Positions 22,398 through 34,170 of a stretch of DNA of 64,000 bases are shown in pieces (the stretch's first letter is position 1; each line of letters opens with the position of its first letter). Source of the DNA: Drosophila miranda. Taxonomy: Eukaryota > Arthropoda > Insecta > Diptera > Drosophilidae. Both the position numbers and the translations under genes were made by a program. Location: the NCBI RefSeq assembly GCF_003369915.1, contig NC_046673.1:11206001-11270000 (forward strand). Reading direction: 5' to 3'. Below the pieces are notes generated by a model. That model was given only the letters and a program-made list of their open reading frames with translations. It made no database searches and was not told the DNA's origin.

Positions 22398-24293
22398 ATG
22401 AACATAACCGGGCTGCTCAGCTCGTACTACGATCTGTCCGGCGAGCAGGAGAACCAAATCAACGAATTTGTGGCCCGAGCCCTGCTGTACGTTGTCCACC
22501 ATCATATACTCAGTGTGACGCCCTCCCTGGTGCTGATCCTGTGCTGCCGGAGCGAGCACACCTGCAACTTTTACAACGAAATGATGAGCACCCTCTTCCG
22601 CAACTGGGGCCTGGCACCGCTCCAGATTGTCAAGGTGGAGCAGGGGGTGCCCTGGCGTCCTGTTGCGGGGCGCAGGCACTTCAATGTGATATTCACGGAC
22701 TCGTTTGCGGCCTTCTCGGAAATCCGGATGGAGTACTATGCCCGCGAGTACAACTACAATGAGCACTACTTCATCTTCCTGCAGGCCCGTGACCATCTGC
22801 TGCAGGAGGAGATGCGCCAGATCTTTGAGTACTGCTGGCGCTACCACCTCATTCACTGCAGCGTCCAGGTGCAGAAGTCCAATGGGGATGTGCTCATATA
22901 CAGCTACTATCCGTTCAGTGAGCGCAGCTGCTCGGATATGTCGCCGCGGCTCATCAATCGCTACAATGGCAGCGCTCTCCTCGAGCCGGAGATCTTTCCG
23001 CGCAAGCTACGGAATCTGTTTGGCTGCCCCCTGCGCTGTGCCCTCTGGAATGTGCCACCTTTCGTTGAGGTACACGTTTCGGAGAGCAGCGGTGCGAGCG
23101 TCAGCGGGGGCTACGAGGGTCGCCTGCTTCTGGCCCTCGCCGAGCGGATGAATTTCTCCATAGCCGTGCGTCAGCTTCAGGCGAAAAGTGTCCGCGATGA
23201 GGCCCTGGAGTTGGTGAGTCTTGCATTGATCAGTTAATCGACTTTGAATAGATTGATTTTCCAGCTGCGGCGTCACGAGGCTGATCTGACGCTGGGCGGT
23301 ATCCGGCAGACGGTGGACCGCAGCCTGTTGGCCACCTCTACGCACAACTACCACCAGAGCCGCGAGGTGTTCGGCATCCTGGACTCCAGCTTTGAGTTGA
23401 GTTCGCTCGACATCCTTTTCTATCCATACCGCCTGCAGATCTGGCTGGCCATTGTCGGGGTCCTGGCCCTGTCGGCGCTCCTGCAGCTGGCCATCGAACG
23501 GCTGCTGCGCGAGACGCGGCCCGAGTCCAGGCTCTGGCTGAATCTGGAGCTGATCTTTGTGGGTATGCCGCTGCTGAGGGCGCCACACTCGCACACCGGA
23601 CGCCTCTACTGCCTCATGCTGATGCTGTACACACTGATCATTCGGACGGTGTACCAGGGCCTGCTCTATCATTTGATCCGCACCCACCAGCTGAACAGGT
23701 GGCCACAGTCCATCGATGCCCTGGTGCAGCAGAACTACACTGTGGTCTTAACGCCGTTGGTGCACGACGTGCTCTCCGAGATACCCAGCGTGCAGCACAT
23801 GACCTTCCGCATTCTCACAGACGTCGAGGAGACGGTGCCTCTCGATTACTTGGCGGCCAATCCGCAAGAGCCACGCCTTGTCTCTGCCTCGGCCCTGGAA
23901 ATGTACATCCACTTTAATCACCTGAGGGCGGAGCGGGCCCAGAGGATGAGCCAGAGGCTGGGGCAGCCCGTGGAGGCCGATCATTTCGAGATCATTGCCG
24001 AGGACATTGTGAGCCTGCAGATGACGATGTACCTCAGCAAGCACTCCTTTCTCATCGATCACCTGAACGAGGAGATCTTGTGGATGCGATCCGTGGGCCT
24101 GGTCTCCGTTTGGGCACGCTGGGAGCTCGTCGAGAGCTACCTTCGCAACGAGCAGGGATTCAAGGAGCTCGGTCTCGTGGAGCTCTACGCCATGTTTCTG
24201 CTGGTGGTGGTGGGTCATGTCCTGAGTCTGCTCATCTTCCTCCTAGAGCTTCTCTCCCAGCGATTGGTTTCCCTGCAACGGCTGTTCTTGTAG
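22398..24293 (+). CDS. Divergent ionotropic receptor, Ir7 type (copy C)
   Basis: IR channel of 614 residues from two exons: 22398-23213 and 23265-24293 (1845 nt, phase 0 intron). It aligns with copies A and B throughout: HYFIFLQARDHLLQEE, IFPRKLRNLFGCPLRC, GRLLLALAERMNFSI, RRHEADLTLGGIRQ and YLSKHSFLIDHLNEE. The first intron of A and B is absent; the coding sequence runs straight through that point (FAAFSEIRMEYY). TM1 is in FYPYRLQIWLAIVGVLALSA. The pore and TM2 follow LIIRTVYQGLLYHLIR, and TM3 is VVVGHVLSLLIFLLELL. No signal peptide is visible. It is the closest relative of B by position and shares its strand. Confidence 0.9.
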
Positions 24294-25661
24294 CCCCACT
24301 TCCCACTCCACACTGCGGTGTCCGGCGATTTGTAAACCTCTTACGGGCCGACACATGCCGTTTGCATGTCGCTGACACTAACGGGGCTGGCAGTGGAGGC
24401 GGTGGCACCACCACACAAAACCCACGCCCGACCCCTGTCTGAGGCACGGCACAACCTGTCTGTGTCTATGTGTGTGCTCCGTTGATGGTGTTAATTTATG
24501 GTTATGCGCCTCATGCATAATACTGACACCGAAACCTGTCACGCACATGCCCCGACACCGCCACCCACAGCCGTTGGAGCGAGGTGGTGCCCTGATGGTG
24601 AGGTGGGATGGGGTGGGGTGCGGTGGGGTGCTGTGCCTTGGGTGGCACCACCACGCCCTACCGTGTACGCAGCAATTAGTTTAAGTGATGAACGCTGATT
24701 TGTTAATGCATTACAGCTAACAGTCACGGGTTTCCTATTCGTACAAATCATTTCAATCGCTTGGAATCGCTTGGAAGTTTGCGTTTTCCTTATGGTATAC
24801 AGTGCGCTTCGCATCTATAGGGCAACCGATAGTATGTAATAAAAACTCGCTGAATTCGCTGTCAAAACTTCCCACAAGCGAACGGCAACAGAGACCATTC
24901 GACCAAGTCACGTGTGAACGTGGAAGCCGCGAATGTAAACTAAAACCCAGAAACATGTATCTCCGAAAAAGTTATATTTTATTTAAATAAATGAACGAAC
25001 AATATCAACTGCATCTAGAAGCTAAACTGGCCGATGACGATGACGAGTGTATCTCCAGCGAGAGAACGAACTAGTATAATTTCCTGCCACTCGATCTCGA
25101 TCCATACCGTCCATTGATGTTGCTTGAATGACATTCTGTTCACATTCAGCATGGATGATCCCTTGTCGAGATGCCCTTATTCTCAGATACTGAAGACATA
25201 CTGAGATGGTGATGTTGTGGCAGTTCCTTGAACGTCACCGTCACTCGAGATGTCCTATATCCATCGAAAGATGACGGCAGATAACTTTGCAGCATGCTTT
25301 ACCATCTGTTGTGGGAGTTTGCACATCCATCGATTTGATTTTTACTGAAAATATCTGTATTAGGTACTTACTTTTTGTATGTTTATGACTCAATAGCTCC
25401 AAAGCATTATTATGCTATGGTCCACACAATCTGGGGAATGCCGCGCAAAAGTGTCCCCGTTGGATCGATCAAACCCACTCCTCCAAACAATTGTCCCACT
25501 ATCATTTGGAGCCGTTTTTACAGCCGCACTGTACTTTCAAAGATATTTGTGATTGATAGGAAAAGGGTCTACTGGGAACCAACCTTCAATCGATTGCCAA
25601 ATCGAAATTGCAAACAAAAGCCCTTCGATGGTGCGAAAATTCGTTCAGTTTTACCATCGAC
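24294..25661. other. Intergenic region between Ir copies C and D
   Basis: I see no gene. Small G/C-rich low-complexity stretches (GTGGGGTGGGGTGCGG type, about 24,600-24,640) lie in otherwise unremarkable sequence. Confidence 0.5.
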
Positions 25662-27543
25662 ATGAAGCTGTCCAGTGCTGGGATTGTGCTCCAAGTCCTG
25701 TGGTTTCTTCAGGTGAAGGCTAGCTCGTGGACCGTAGAAGAGCCGTCGCTGCAAGAGCCGTTGGTCGGGAAGATTACCGAGGCGCTGCATCGGATTCGAT
25801 TGAACACTTGCGTCGCGCACAATATGAGTGTTTTCATCAGCACCGACTATGAGCATTTGGACGAGAAGGAGGCGAATCTGGTGCGCTTCGTCCTCGACTA
25901 CAGCCTGAGAAGAGAGGAGATGGTGCCCGTGGTGTTGGCGTCGAAGCTGAGCTCCGAGATGAGTGTACGTGTGCAGCTGCAGCTGCTCTTTGTCCAGAGT
26001 CCCGAGCAGGCAATGTGAGTGGCTGACTATCTTTCCAAGAAACCAAAAACATGCAATAATTAAACATGCACTATCAATCGACAGAGTGGCCTGTTCCGCC
26101 CTGGAGATCAAGGGCATGTATCTGATTGTGTGGCTCACATCCCAGCCAGAGGCGAGCATACAACGGAGCACCATGTCCTTGATCTTTGGGCACTTTCTGC
26201 ATCGCCTGTACAACTTGAATGTGCTGCTCCTGCTGGCCCACATGGAGAGATCGACCCTAAAGGCATATGGCTTTCTGCCGTACACATCCGGCAGCTGTGC
26301 CAGCACCGATCCCGTGGAGATGCCCCTACAGGAGTGGCGACTGCGAGAGATGTTCCCCTTTCGATTGGGCAACCTACATGGCTGTCCGCTGAGCGTGATT
26401 GTGTGGCCGATAGCGCCCTACATGAAGCTTCGCTGGGAGCGGCGCCGGGTGAAGGATCAGATCGATGGCTTGGATGGTATGCTGCTTAGGATAATGGCGA
26501 CCAGGATGAACTTCACCATCCAGCTGATGCCCAACGAACCGGTCGGGCTGATTGGGGGCTCTAGCTACCTGAATGGCACCATGACGGGGGCCTATCGTAT
26601 GCTCCAGGATCGTCGGGCAAATCTCACACTGGGCTGTGCCGCCTGCACCCCGGAACGGCAAATCTACCTCACATCCACGTGGCCGTACACCCAGATGCCC
26701 TATGTGATTGTGCTGAAGGTGCGCAGTAGCTACAGCAACTACGAGATCATGCTGTTCCCCTTCGAGCGATACACTTGGCTGTTGCTCGGCGGTCTGGCCA
26801 TTGTGCATCGGTGCCTGAGGCGCTGGGGGAGGATGCCCGCTCCGGTTGTGGCCGGATGGCTCCTCTTGGGCTTCGTTGTGCGCGTCAGCTACGAGGGATC
26901 CGTCTTTAACTTTCTGCACAACTCACCTGCCAAGCCCATGCCGCACACCTTTGAGCAGATGGTGGCCGCCGGATTTGTGTTCATCACGGATCATGCCACC
27001 TACCGCATGACGCTCAAGCTGCCGGCGTTCAAGGGGCTCGTAAAGGTCACTCCCGGCCAGCCGGTGGACGTGTTCGATGCTCTTCTAAAGGAGCCTCCCC
27101 TCACAGGGGCTTTCACCAGCATCGCGTTTTTGGCCACCCATCTCACTCACCACAAGGAGCATCGCCACCGATTCATCATCCTCGCCGAGAAGATCCTGGA
27201 CAACATGCTGTGCATGTACTTTCCCCGCAACTCGTACTTCTCGGGCAAAATCAATCATCTGCTCTTCAACATGCGCAGCTTTGGTTTGTTCCAGCATCAC
27301 TCGCAGCGCCTTGCCTGGGCCAACATGCCCCTCACAACGGATGGAAAGGGTCCTTTCCGGAAGGTGCATCAAGCGGCGGCCGTGGATGTGAGGGCGGGAT
27401 TTGCCGAGTCCATGGGTTTCATTGGGGCCGCCCTGAATTGTCTGTGCGGTGCCTTGGCTGTGGGCATCTGTGTGTTTGCCTTGGAGCTGCTTAGCCAGAG
27501 GCCACACTGGCGAAGATTGGCCTTGATAATGGAGAGGTTTTAA
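25662..27543 (+). CDS. Divergent ionotropic receptor, Ir7 type (copy D)
   Basis: IR channel of 603 residues from two exons: 25662-26014 and 26085-27543 (1812 nt, phase 2 intron). It starts with a clear signal peptide (MKLSSAGIVLQVLWFLQVKA). S1 shows MFPFRLGNLHGCPLSVIVW and GMLLRIMATRMNFTI; then RRANLTLGCAAC runs on without the intron that copies A, B, C, E and F have there. TM1 is near YTWLLLGGLAIVHR, TM2 near VAGWLLLGFVVRVSYEG, S2 has YFPRNSYFSGKINHL, and TM3 is AVGICVFALELL. It keeps intron 1 and lacks intron 2, the reverse of copy C. Typical ligand-contact residues of iGluRs are not apparent. Confidence 0.9.
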
Positions 27544-27673
27544 AAGGGTAAGGATAATGGGAATATATTTCATTTTAATTTTTTAATACATACTCGTACA
27601 ATTGTCCAAGGTGCAAAAGTGTGTTCGTGTGTGGGGTCTATGGGGGGGGGGGACTATGGCGGGCTAGTGTGGA

Positions 27674-29606
27674 TCAGGCTATATAGCGATTGGCCACATC
27701 CAGGACTCTGCGGAAGCGCGGATGCCTCAGAGCTAGACGCTCCAAGACAAAGACTATGCCAGCCAGCAGCTGGAGGGCCAAGAAACAGACAAAGACGCCA
27801 CCCAACCGCATAATGGTCAGCGGCTGGGGCTCCAGGTTGCGCTGCTTGGCCAATCGCTCGATGCGATCGAGATATATGCGCCGATAGTGGTAGGTAATCC
27901 CCGACGACATCATGGCCATTAGCAGGCGATCAATGCGACGCTTCAGATACGAATGCGGACGCATGTAGAAGGTCAGTGGAGCAGTCATGAGGGCATCGGG
28001 CAGCACGGTTAGATGCCGTTGGGTCGGCCCTGATTGATAGTCAAACTCATAGACCGTCGGCAGCAGCAGCGGCACCGCTATGCCCGGATCCTCCTCGTCC
28101 CGCAGTCGACGAAGCGAGGCCTGGTGGTTCGTCACCAGGCGGATTTTTGTGCCGAGCAGCGAGTCGCGGAAGACTCCCTTCAAGGCCGGTAGCATGCAAA
28201 ACTCATATCCCTTGGCCACCACCTCGGCCAGCGTCTGCAGTGGTGTGCGCACCTGAGCATCCTGCAGGAGGAGATACAGCTGGCCCGTATAGGCGGCCCG
28301 CAGCACCAGAGTCTGGAGCAGCCACATGACCAGCAGGTAGCGTGAAAAGTTACGTCGCGGCGTGCGCAGGGCCAAGCCGCCTAGGAGGGTGTACCACAGG
28401 CCCAGGCAGGGCAATCGATTGCTTCTACCGAGGACCAGATCGCGCAGCGCTGGCACTGGCATCATCTGGAGGACGGCAATCAGGGTGAGGCCGACCAGCA
28501 CACTCACGATCAGACAGGACCAGATGATGTAACGGAATGGCTTCATCAGTCGCTCCAGCGGCGACATTGACGCCCCACCAGGTATGACCAGAACAATTGG
28601 AAAGTTCGTATAGGAGACGCTCGGGAGCATCACATCGGATCGTTCCTTGCTGTACATGAAGCACACGAATGTGATGTTGGCGTCGCCTTCCAACATCTGC
28701 AAGGCTATGCAAATTAGATGTATTTAAGCTTTAGTGAAATGCAGACTTAATCACCATTTTGAGAATGCCCGTATAGCTGCCATTGGGCAGAATCTGGCCC
28801 CGATCCTTGTCCTGACGCTCCATCAGTTTGATTGTGAAGTTCATGCGCTCTGCAATCGAACTAAAGATCATTCCCTCGATGCCGTGCAGACGCCGCCCGT
28901 TGGGAGAATCGGCGTCGTCATCGATTCTCACATAGGGCCGGTGCTCGAAGGTCGCTGTGACCAGCTCACAGCCATGCAAGTTCGTCAGTTTGCTGGGAAA
29001 GAGCTGCTTCCCGAGTCCAAATTCCGCACTGGAGGGCATGCCCTGAAAGGAGCCATAATATACGGGCAGCGACGACCGGCATCGGTGTGGTCCGTAGGGA
29101 TAATAGGTGTACATCTGGACAGTGCCGCTCCTGCTCAAAAACACATTCACATTGAGCACATAGATGTTGAGGAGGCGCCTGAACATGATCTTGATTATCT
29201 CCACGGGCTCCATCTCCCTGCCCGTATAGACAATGATGAAGAAGCCGTTTCGCTTGTAGGTGCTGCCCGGCTGGAGTAGATACCGCTCGAGTCGGATGTA
29301 CGCACGCAGGCTGTCCAAAAACCAAATGGCGCACGGTCGTCCCATCACCCCACTGGGCGGTGGCAACTCCTCGGTGTTCTCCGTCATGTCCATGCGCTCA
29401 TCCTCGAGGAGAAACTGAATTTTAGCCGCGGTCGATGCTCGACACAGGGTCGCGTCAATCAGATCGTTGTGGTAGTCCCGGCTGGCATAGCTGGTGGCAA
29501 ACTGGACGAGGGACAGGGCCGTACTAGTCGACTGTCCATAGTGATGGTCAATGGCCCACACAAGGGCGTAGACCAGGCTTATATTGTGGACGGCACTCGG
29601 CAACAT
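27674..29606 (-). CDS. Divergent ionotropic receptor, Ir7 type (copy E)
   Basis: IR channel of 624 residues from two exons: 29606-28755 and 28696-27674 (1875 nt, phase 0 intron). The ATG at 29606 is used because the upstream frame has no ATG. The first 25 residues (MLPSAVHNISLVYALVWAID) are hydrophobic and could serve as a signal peptide. S1 landmarks are LFPSKLTNLHGCELVTATF and GMIFSSIAERMNFTIKL. Exon 2 opens with MLEGDANITFVCFM. TM1 is about 331-352, S2 has YMRPHSYLKRRIDRLL, and TM3 about 582-605 (LALQLLAGIVFVLERL). It is convergent with copy D, the two stops lying only 130 bp apart. Confidence 0.9.
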
Positions 29607-30977
29607 GATTCCCCGGAGGCTCCTTTGCAACTGTTGGATGGCATTTTGTTTTGCAGTTGCATGCTCCGTTTAACGAGGGTCGTTATTGTAATGTTGCGTG
29701 CTGGGGTCCCCAATATCTCTGGCATCTGTAAATGCATTATAAATTAGCATTAAATATATAATATTTACTCAAAGTATATGTTATTACAACTTGGGTTGGT
29801 CTTCGTTCATGGCCGCCGTCCCTAGGGACGGGTCGATCTTCGGAGTCCCTTTCCCCGCTACTGTTGCGGGACGTAAACGACATCTATGGCATTTGTAAAT
29901 GCATTATAAATGGACATTAAATACATTGTTTAAATTTTGCGTCCGTTTTACCGCGCAGCTTCGGTCAGTGGTGGCAAAAGCCTCTTCCTATTTCTAATGG
30001 TGGCAGTATTGGAAAACGTTTGAGGATGAACCGATTGATCGATTGATCGATAGACGGCTGGTCAATTGGATCTTGAAATAACAACGTTACTACCACAACT
30101 CCCCCACCCCATCTACCGTGCCCAACTAACGGAATGCAGCGTGTTTCTTTGATATTTTCGTGGTTTTTGCCCATGAGTAATTTCACAATATTATCTGTCA
30201 GAGCATGATAAATGTGCATCAGCAGACAGATTCTAAAGGTCGCTGTACTGTGGTGTAGTGTTTCGTGTGAGTATGTGTGTGTGTGTGTGTGTGTGTGTGC
30301 TTTTTCGCTGACGGCAGACCAAAACCACAGCAGCACCCGCTGCCAAAAAAAAAAAAAAAACAATCTTCTTCTTTTGTTTCTCATGTCTGGACAAGCAGAA
30401 AAGCAGAAACGAGCTGAGCTCAGCCATCTGATCTCCGCCATGGTGACACACATCGATCTGGGCGGCAACGCTGCAAGAATTTCTCGGATCAAAAGAAACA
30501 CCATGAAGCCATGAAGGGCACACCGCTGCCCACCGCTTGCCAGGGACGGATTTCTTTGGGCCCAGGGTGCAGTAAATATGCATATGTATCTCTATATATC
30601 TGGGCGACATGTAAGTTATCATAGAGTGGTTGACCATGTTTTGAGGAATGTCTAATTCGCATTTTAGGTAAGACCTTCCGCGTCACTCCGGCCCTGGACA
30701 GCGAAGTATTGTTTACCGTGCATCATTTACGCTGATTCCATGGAACTTTCAGCAAGGTTTTTTGCTGCTGCAGCCAGAAGAGCTGCTGTAAAGAGTAGGT
30801 GCCACGGATCGGGGTCACACACATACGGAAACGACGTTCTGTTCGCGGGGTGCGTGCAAAATGCAGCAAAGCGGCCACCGACCGGCGGGGCACGAATTCG
30901 CCAACGTCAACAGTTTGGTGGCCCACCCCATGGGGGCAAAAAATCTATTTGGGCCAGTGTCGTGACAGCTGCAGTAG
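29607..30977. other. Intergenic region between Ir copy E and dec-1
   Basis: No gene is seen. A 42-bp segment is duplicated (29717-29758 and 29883-29925), with a perfect CGTCCCTAGGGACG palindrome between. A GT dinucleotide tract (30275-30299) and a 16-A run (30345-30360) are present. Confidence 0.5.
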
Positions 30978-30983
30978 TCAGTC
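30978..30983 (+). promoter_or_regulatory. Possible initiator of dec-1
   Basis: TCAGTC matches the arthropod initiator and lies 66 bp before the dec-1 ATG. About 35 bp upstream is an A-rich stretch (CAAAAAATCTATTT) rather than a clear TATA box. Tentative. Confidence 0.3.
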
Positions 30984-31043
30984 GGCGAACGAGCTCCGGC
31001 GTATATCGATCGATCTTCTATCCAAGAGCGATACCTGTCCGAG

Positions 31044-34000
31044 ATGAGAATGCAGTGCCTGTTGCTTCTGGCGTCACTCCTGGCGCTGGTGCTCTGTGGC
31101 CAGGTCCTTGGCCAGGAGACGCCATCGCAAGCCACGGTCACAACGAAAGATGCTGCCGAGCAGGAGATCTCTGGCAATGGAACAGCCGCCGACACGAGGC
31201 CACGCTTTCCCACTGAGGAAACGGTGAGTATTCGATTCGGGAGTGTTTGATCCTAACTGAAGATGGTTTACCCCCCGTCGTCCAGATTCTCGGCCAGATG
31301 CCGCCCATCACACCAATCCGCAGCGGAGTGCCCTCCATAGATGCGTTCTACATGCTCTTCCCCGCCTTGGGCAGCCTCCTGCGCTGGGGAGCGCTCTTTC
31401 CGGCTCAAACGGTCCTAGGCGCCGTGCCCGATTCCCTCCAGCCGACGGCGGCGGCATCCAAGGTAGTCCTAGTCCTGGCCGACGATCCCACGGCCAAGAC
31501 TCGTGTCACCCGCCAGGACGCACCACCAGCGCCGAACGCGTTCGGCCAGTTGCTGGCCCAAATGCCGAACCCAAACTTTGCCCAAGGCTGGATGAATCCA
31601 GCGAACTTCAATCCGGATAGCTTTAACCTCGGACAGATCGCCCCCAATGTGGGCCAGGCTCTTACCAATATGCAGCTGCCACAAATGCCGCAATTCGGAT
31701 TCGAGAACATCTTGGGTGCAGCTCCTCCACCGCCGCCAGCCGTTGTGCCGCCACCCCCTGCAGAACCTGCCCCGCCCGCAGCCCCAGCCGCCGATGAACC
31801 AGCTGCCCCAGTGGCAGCTCCGAATCCCTTCTCGTTTCTGACTCCCAACAACTTTGATGTCAATCAATTGCTGGGCCAGGCCCAGCAGGCCCTGCCACCA
31901 ATGCCACCAATGCCACCGATGCCAGCGATGCCCAGCAACGTGGATTTCTTCAGCAATCTGCGACAGATGTGGCCGGGAGCACCGCCCGCCAATCCTGGCC
32001 CTGCGCCCGGCTCTGATGGCCAGGCCTCGGACATATCCGAGGTGCGAGTTAGGCCCGAGGCGGCCGACTCGCAGGAGAACGACCTGGATGACAAGGAGCG
32101 AGTGCCATTGCTCTGGTTTCGCATGCCCATGAACCGTCAAGGCGATGAAGGTGAGGCCAAGCCGCTGGAGGATCTGCGGGTCGAGGCGAAGCTGAGAGCG
32201 TTCGAGCGCCAGGTCATTGCCGAGCTGAAGATGCTCCAGCAGATTGAGCGCGTGGCCAAGGAGATGCGCTCGAGCGCTACTTCCAGCAGTGGTAGCCCTT
32301 ATAAAGTCTCCTATCCCCTGAGTCGCACCCCCGTCCACAAAATCACACGGGCGGACATTGAGCGGGCCCTGCGCGATGACTACGTCCGACGTCTGCTCCA
32401 TAAGGAGGCGCAGCGCAAGTCGCGCGCCAACCACGCCGCCTTCAAGCGCCAGACCATGCCCTCGGAGGCGTCCATGTCCAAGGAGGATATTGTGAAGATC
32501 ATGGCCTACGCCTACCGCATGGCAACAGAGCAGCAGTCGGCAGCCCAGGAGAAGAGCAAAGAGGACAAGATCTATGCCGCCTACCGAGCCACCGGAGAGG
32601 CGCAAGGGAAACCAGAGAATCCGCAAATTATGCAGCGACAGATGCAGCAGCAGCAGCCCATGCCTCAGATGCAGCAGAGGCAGTGGGAAGCCGAGAAAAA
32701 CGAGGCCAAAATTCAACAGAATCCCATGATGATGCAACAGAGGCAGTGGGAAGCCGAGCAAAACGAAGCAAAAATGCAACAGCAGAGGCAGATGATGGCG
32801 GAGCAACAGCAGCAGCAGAACCCCATGATGATGCAGCAGAGGCAGTGGGAAGCCGAGCAAAACGAAGCAAAAATGCAACAGCAGAGGCAGATGATGGCAG
32901 AGCAACAGCAGCAGGAGCAGCCCATGATGATGCAGCAGGTGAAGATGGAACAGCAGCCCATGATGATGCAACAGAGGCAGTGGGAAGCCGAACAAAACGA
33001 GGCCAAACTGCAGCAGAACCCCATGCTGATGCAGCAGAGGCAGATGATGGCGGAGCACGCTCAAATGCAGCAGCAGCAGGTACAGAGGCAGATGATGGCA
33101 GAGCATGCGCAAATGCAACAGCAGCCCATGATGATGCAGCAGCGAATGGAGCAGCAGCCGATGATGATGATGCAACAGCCCGTGCGTATGGAGCAGCAGC
33201 CCATGATGATGCAGCAGCGACAAATGGCGATACCGCCACCGCAAATGCAACAGAATCCCATCATGCAGCAGCAGAGGCAGTGGGAAGCTGAGAAAAACGA
33301 GGCCAAAATGCAGCAGAATCCCATGATGCAGCAGCAGAGGCAGTGGGAAGCTGAGAAAAACGAGGCCAAAATGCAGCAGAATCCCATGATGATGATGCAA
33401 CAGCAAAGACAGATGACAATGGATCCAATGCAAATGCAGCAGCTGGACATGAGGATGCAGCTAAAGAATGAGGATCCAATGCACGCAGCCCGTCAGTGGG
33501 GTGAGCCCCAAGGTGAGGGCCAACAGGAGGGTGCCAACGCAGCAGAAGAGGGTGAATCGCTGCTGGGCGAGGCAGAGCCGCAGATGCCGGAGGTACCTGG
33601 CCAGGCACGCCACAAAGGTAATCTCTTTGGCGTATTCCGTAGCCGTGATCGTGACCGTGACCCAACCTTATCATCTCCAGGAGTCGATGCCCTGGGCCTG
33701 GGCGGCAACAAGCGCAAGAAGTCCAAGCATGGCCAAGGATCGCCCACTGTGATCAACTACTATGCCGTACAGCAGCAGCAGCCACGTCCACAGCCGGTGC
33801 CCAGCTATGGTACCAGCTACGGTGGCGGCGGCTACGGATCGAATGCTTATGGAGGCGGCGGCTACTCGAGCTCCGGCTACTCGAGCTCCGGCTATCGGGC
33901 TGCCCTGGGCAATGAGGAGGTCGACGAGATGCTGCGACAGCACCAGACGATGGCGAGGGTAAGTTGAAACCTATAGAAGCCACTCCTCCAGCATACACCA

Positions 34001-34170
34001 TACACCACACACCACTAGCACCCACACACCGCCACGAATACACGTAGACACCTCCGTAGTTGCCTTCATTTGAACCATTTCATAAGATTCATTCGCCTTT
34101 CTTTTGGTTTGGTCTCTCTCTCCGTGGTCCTCCTCATGTCATTAAACAGGCGACGCATTTCAGACAATAA
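31044..34170 (+). CDS. dec-1: defective chorion 1, short isoform (fc106-like)
   Basis: Secreted eggshell (vitelline membrane/chorion) precursor made by follicle cells. Exon 1 (31044-31223) has a signal peptide ([20 protein letters not shown]). The large exon from 31286 has a Pro/Ala-rich part, then a Met/Gln-rich tandem repeat array (about 32,626-33,430; units such as [20 protein letters not shown]), then [16 protein letters not shown] and a Gly/Tyr/Ser-rich end ([17 protein letters not shown]). A 63-nt GT-AG interval (33618-33680) inside it is probably an intron. The donor after 33958 joins the acceptor at 34149, adding only ATHFRQ and a TAA at 34168-34170. That stop sits inside AATAAA. This gives 936 aa (957 if the 63 nt are kept), close to what I recall for fc106. 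Confidence 0.88.

Noticed and set aside
30212-30637. Open frames around the GT and A tracts
   Set aside because: Translate to Cys/Val repeats and Lys runs; simple-sequence artefacts.
31469-33433. A 654-codon minus-strand frame and a 202-codon plus frame across dec-1
   Set aside because: Both are shadows of the CAG-rich Met/Gln repeat, with Leu/His or Ala/Thr low-complexity translations. The dec-1 frame has the signal peptide and splice sites.
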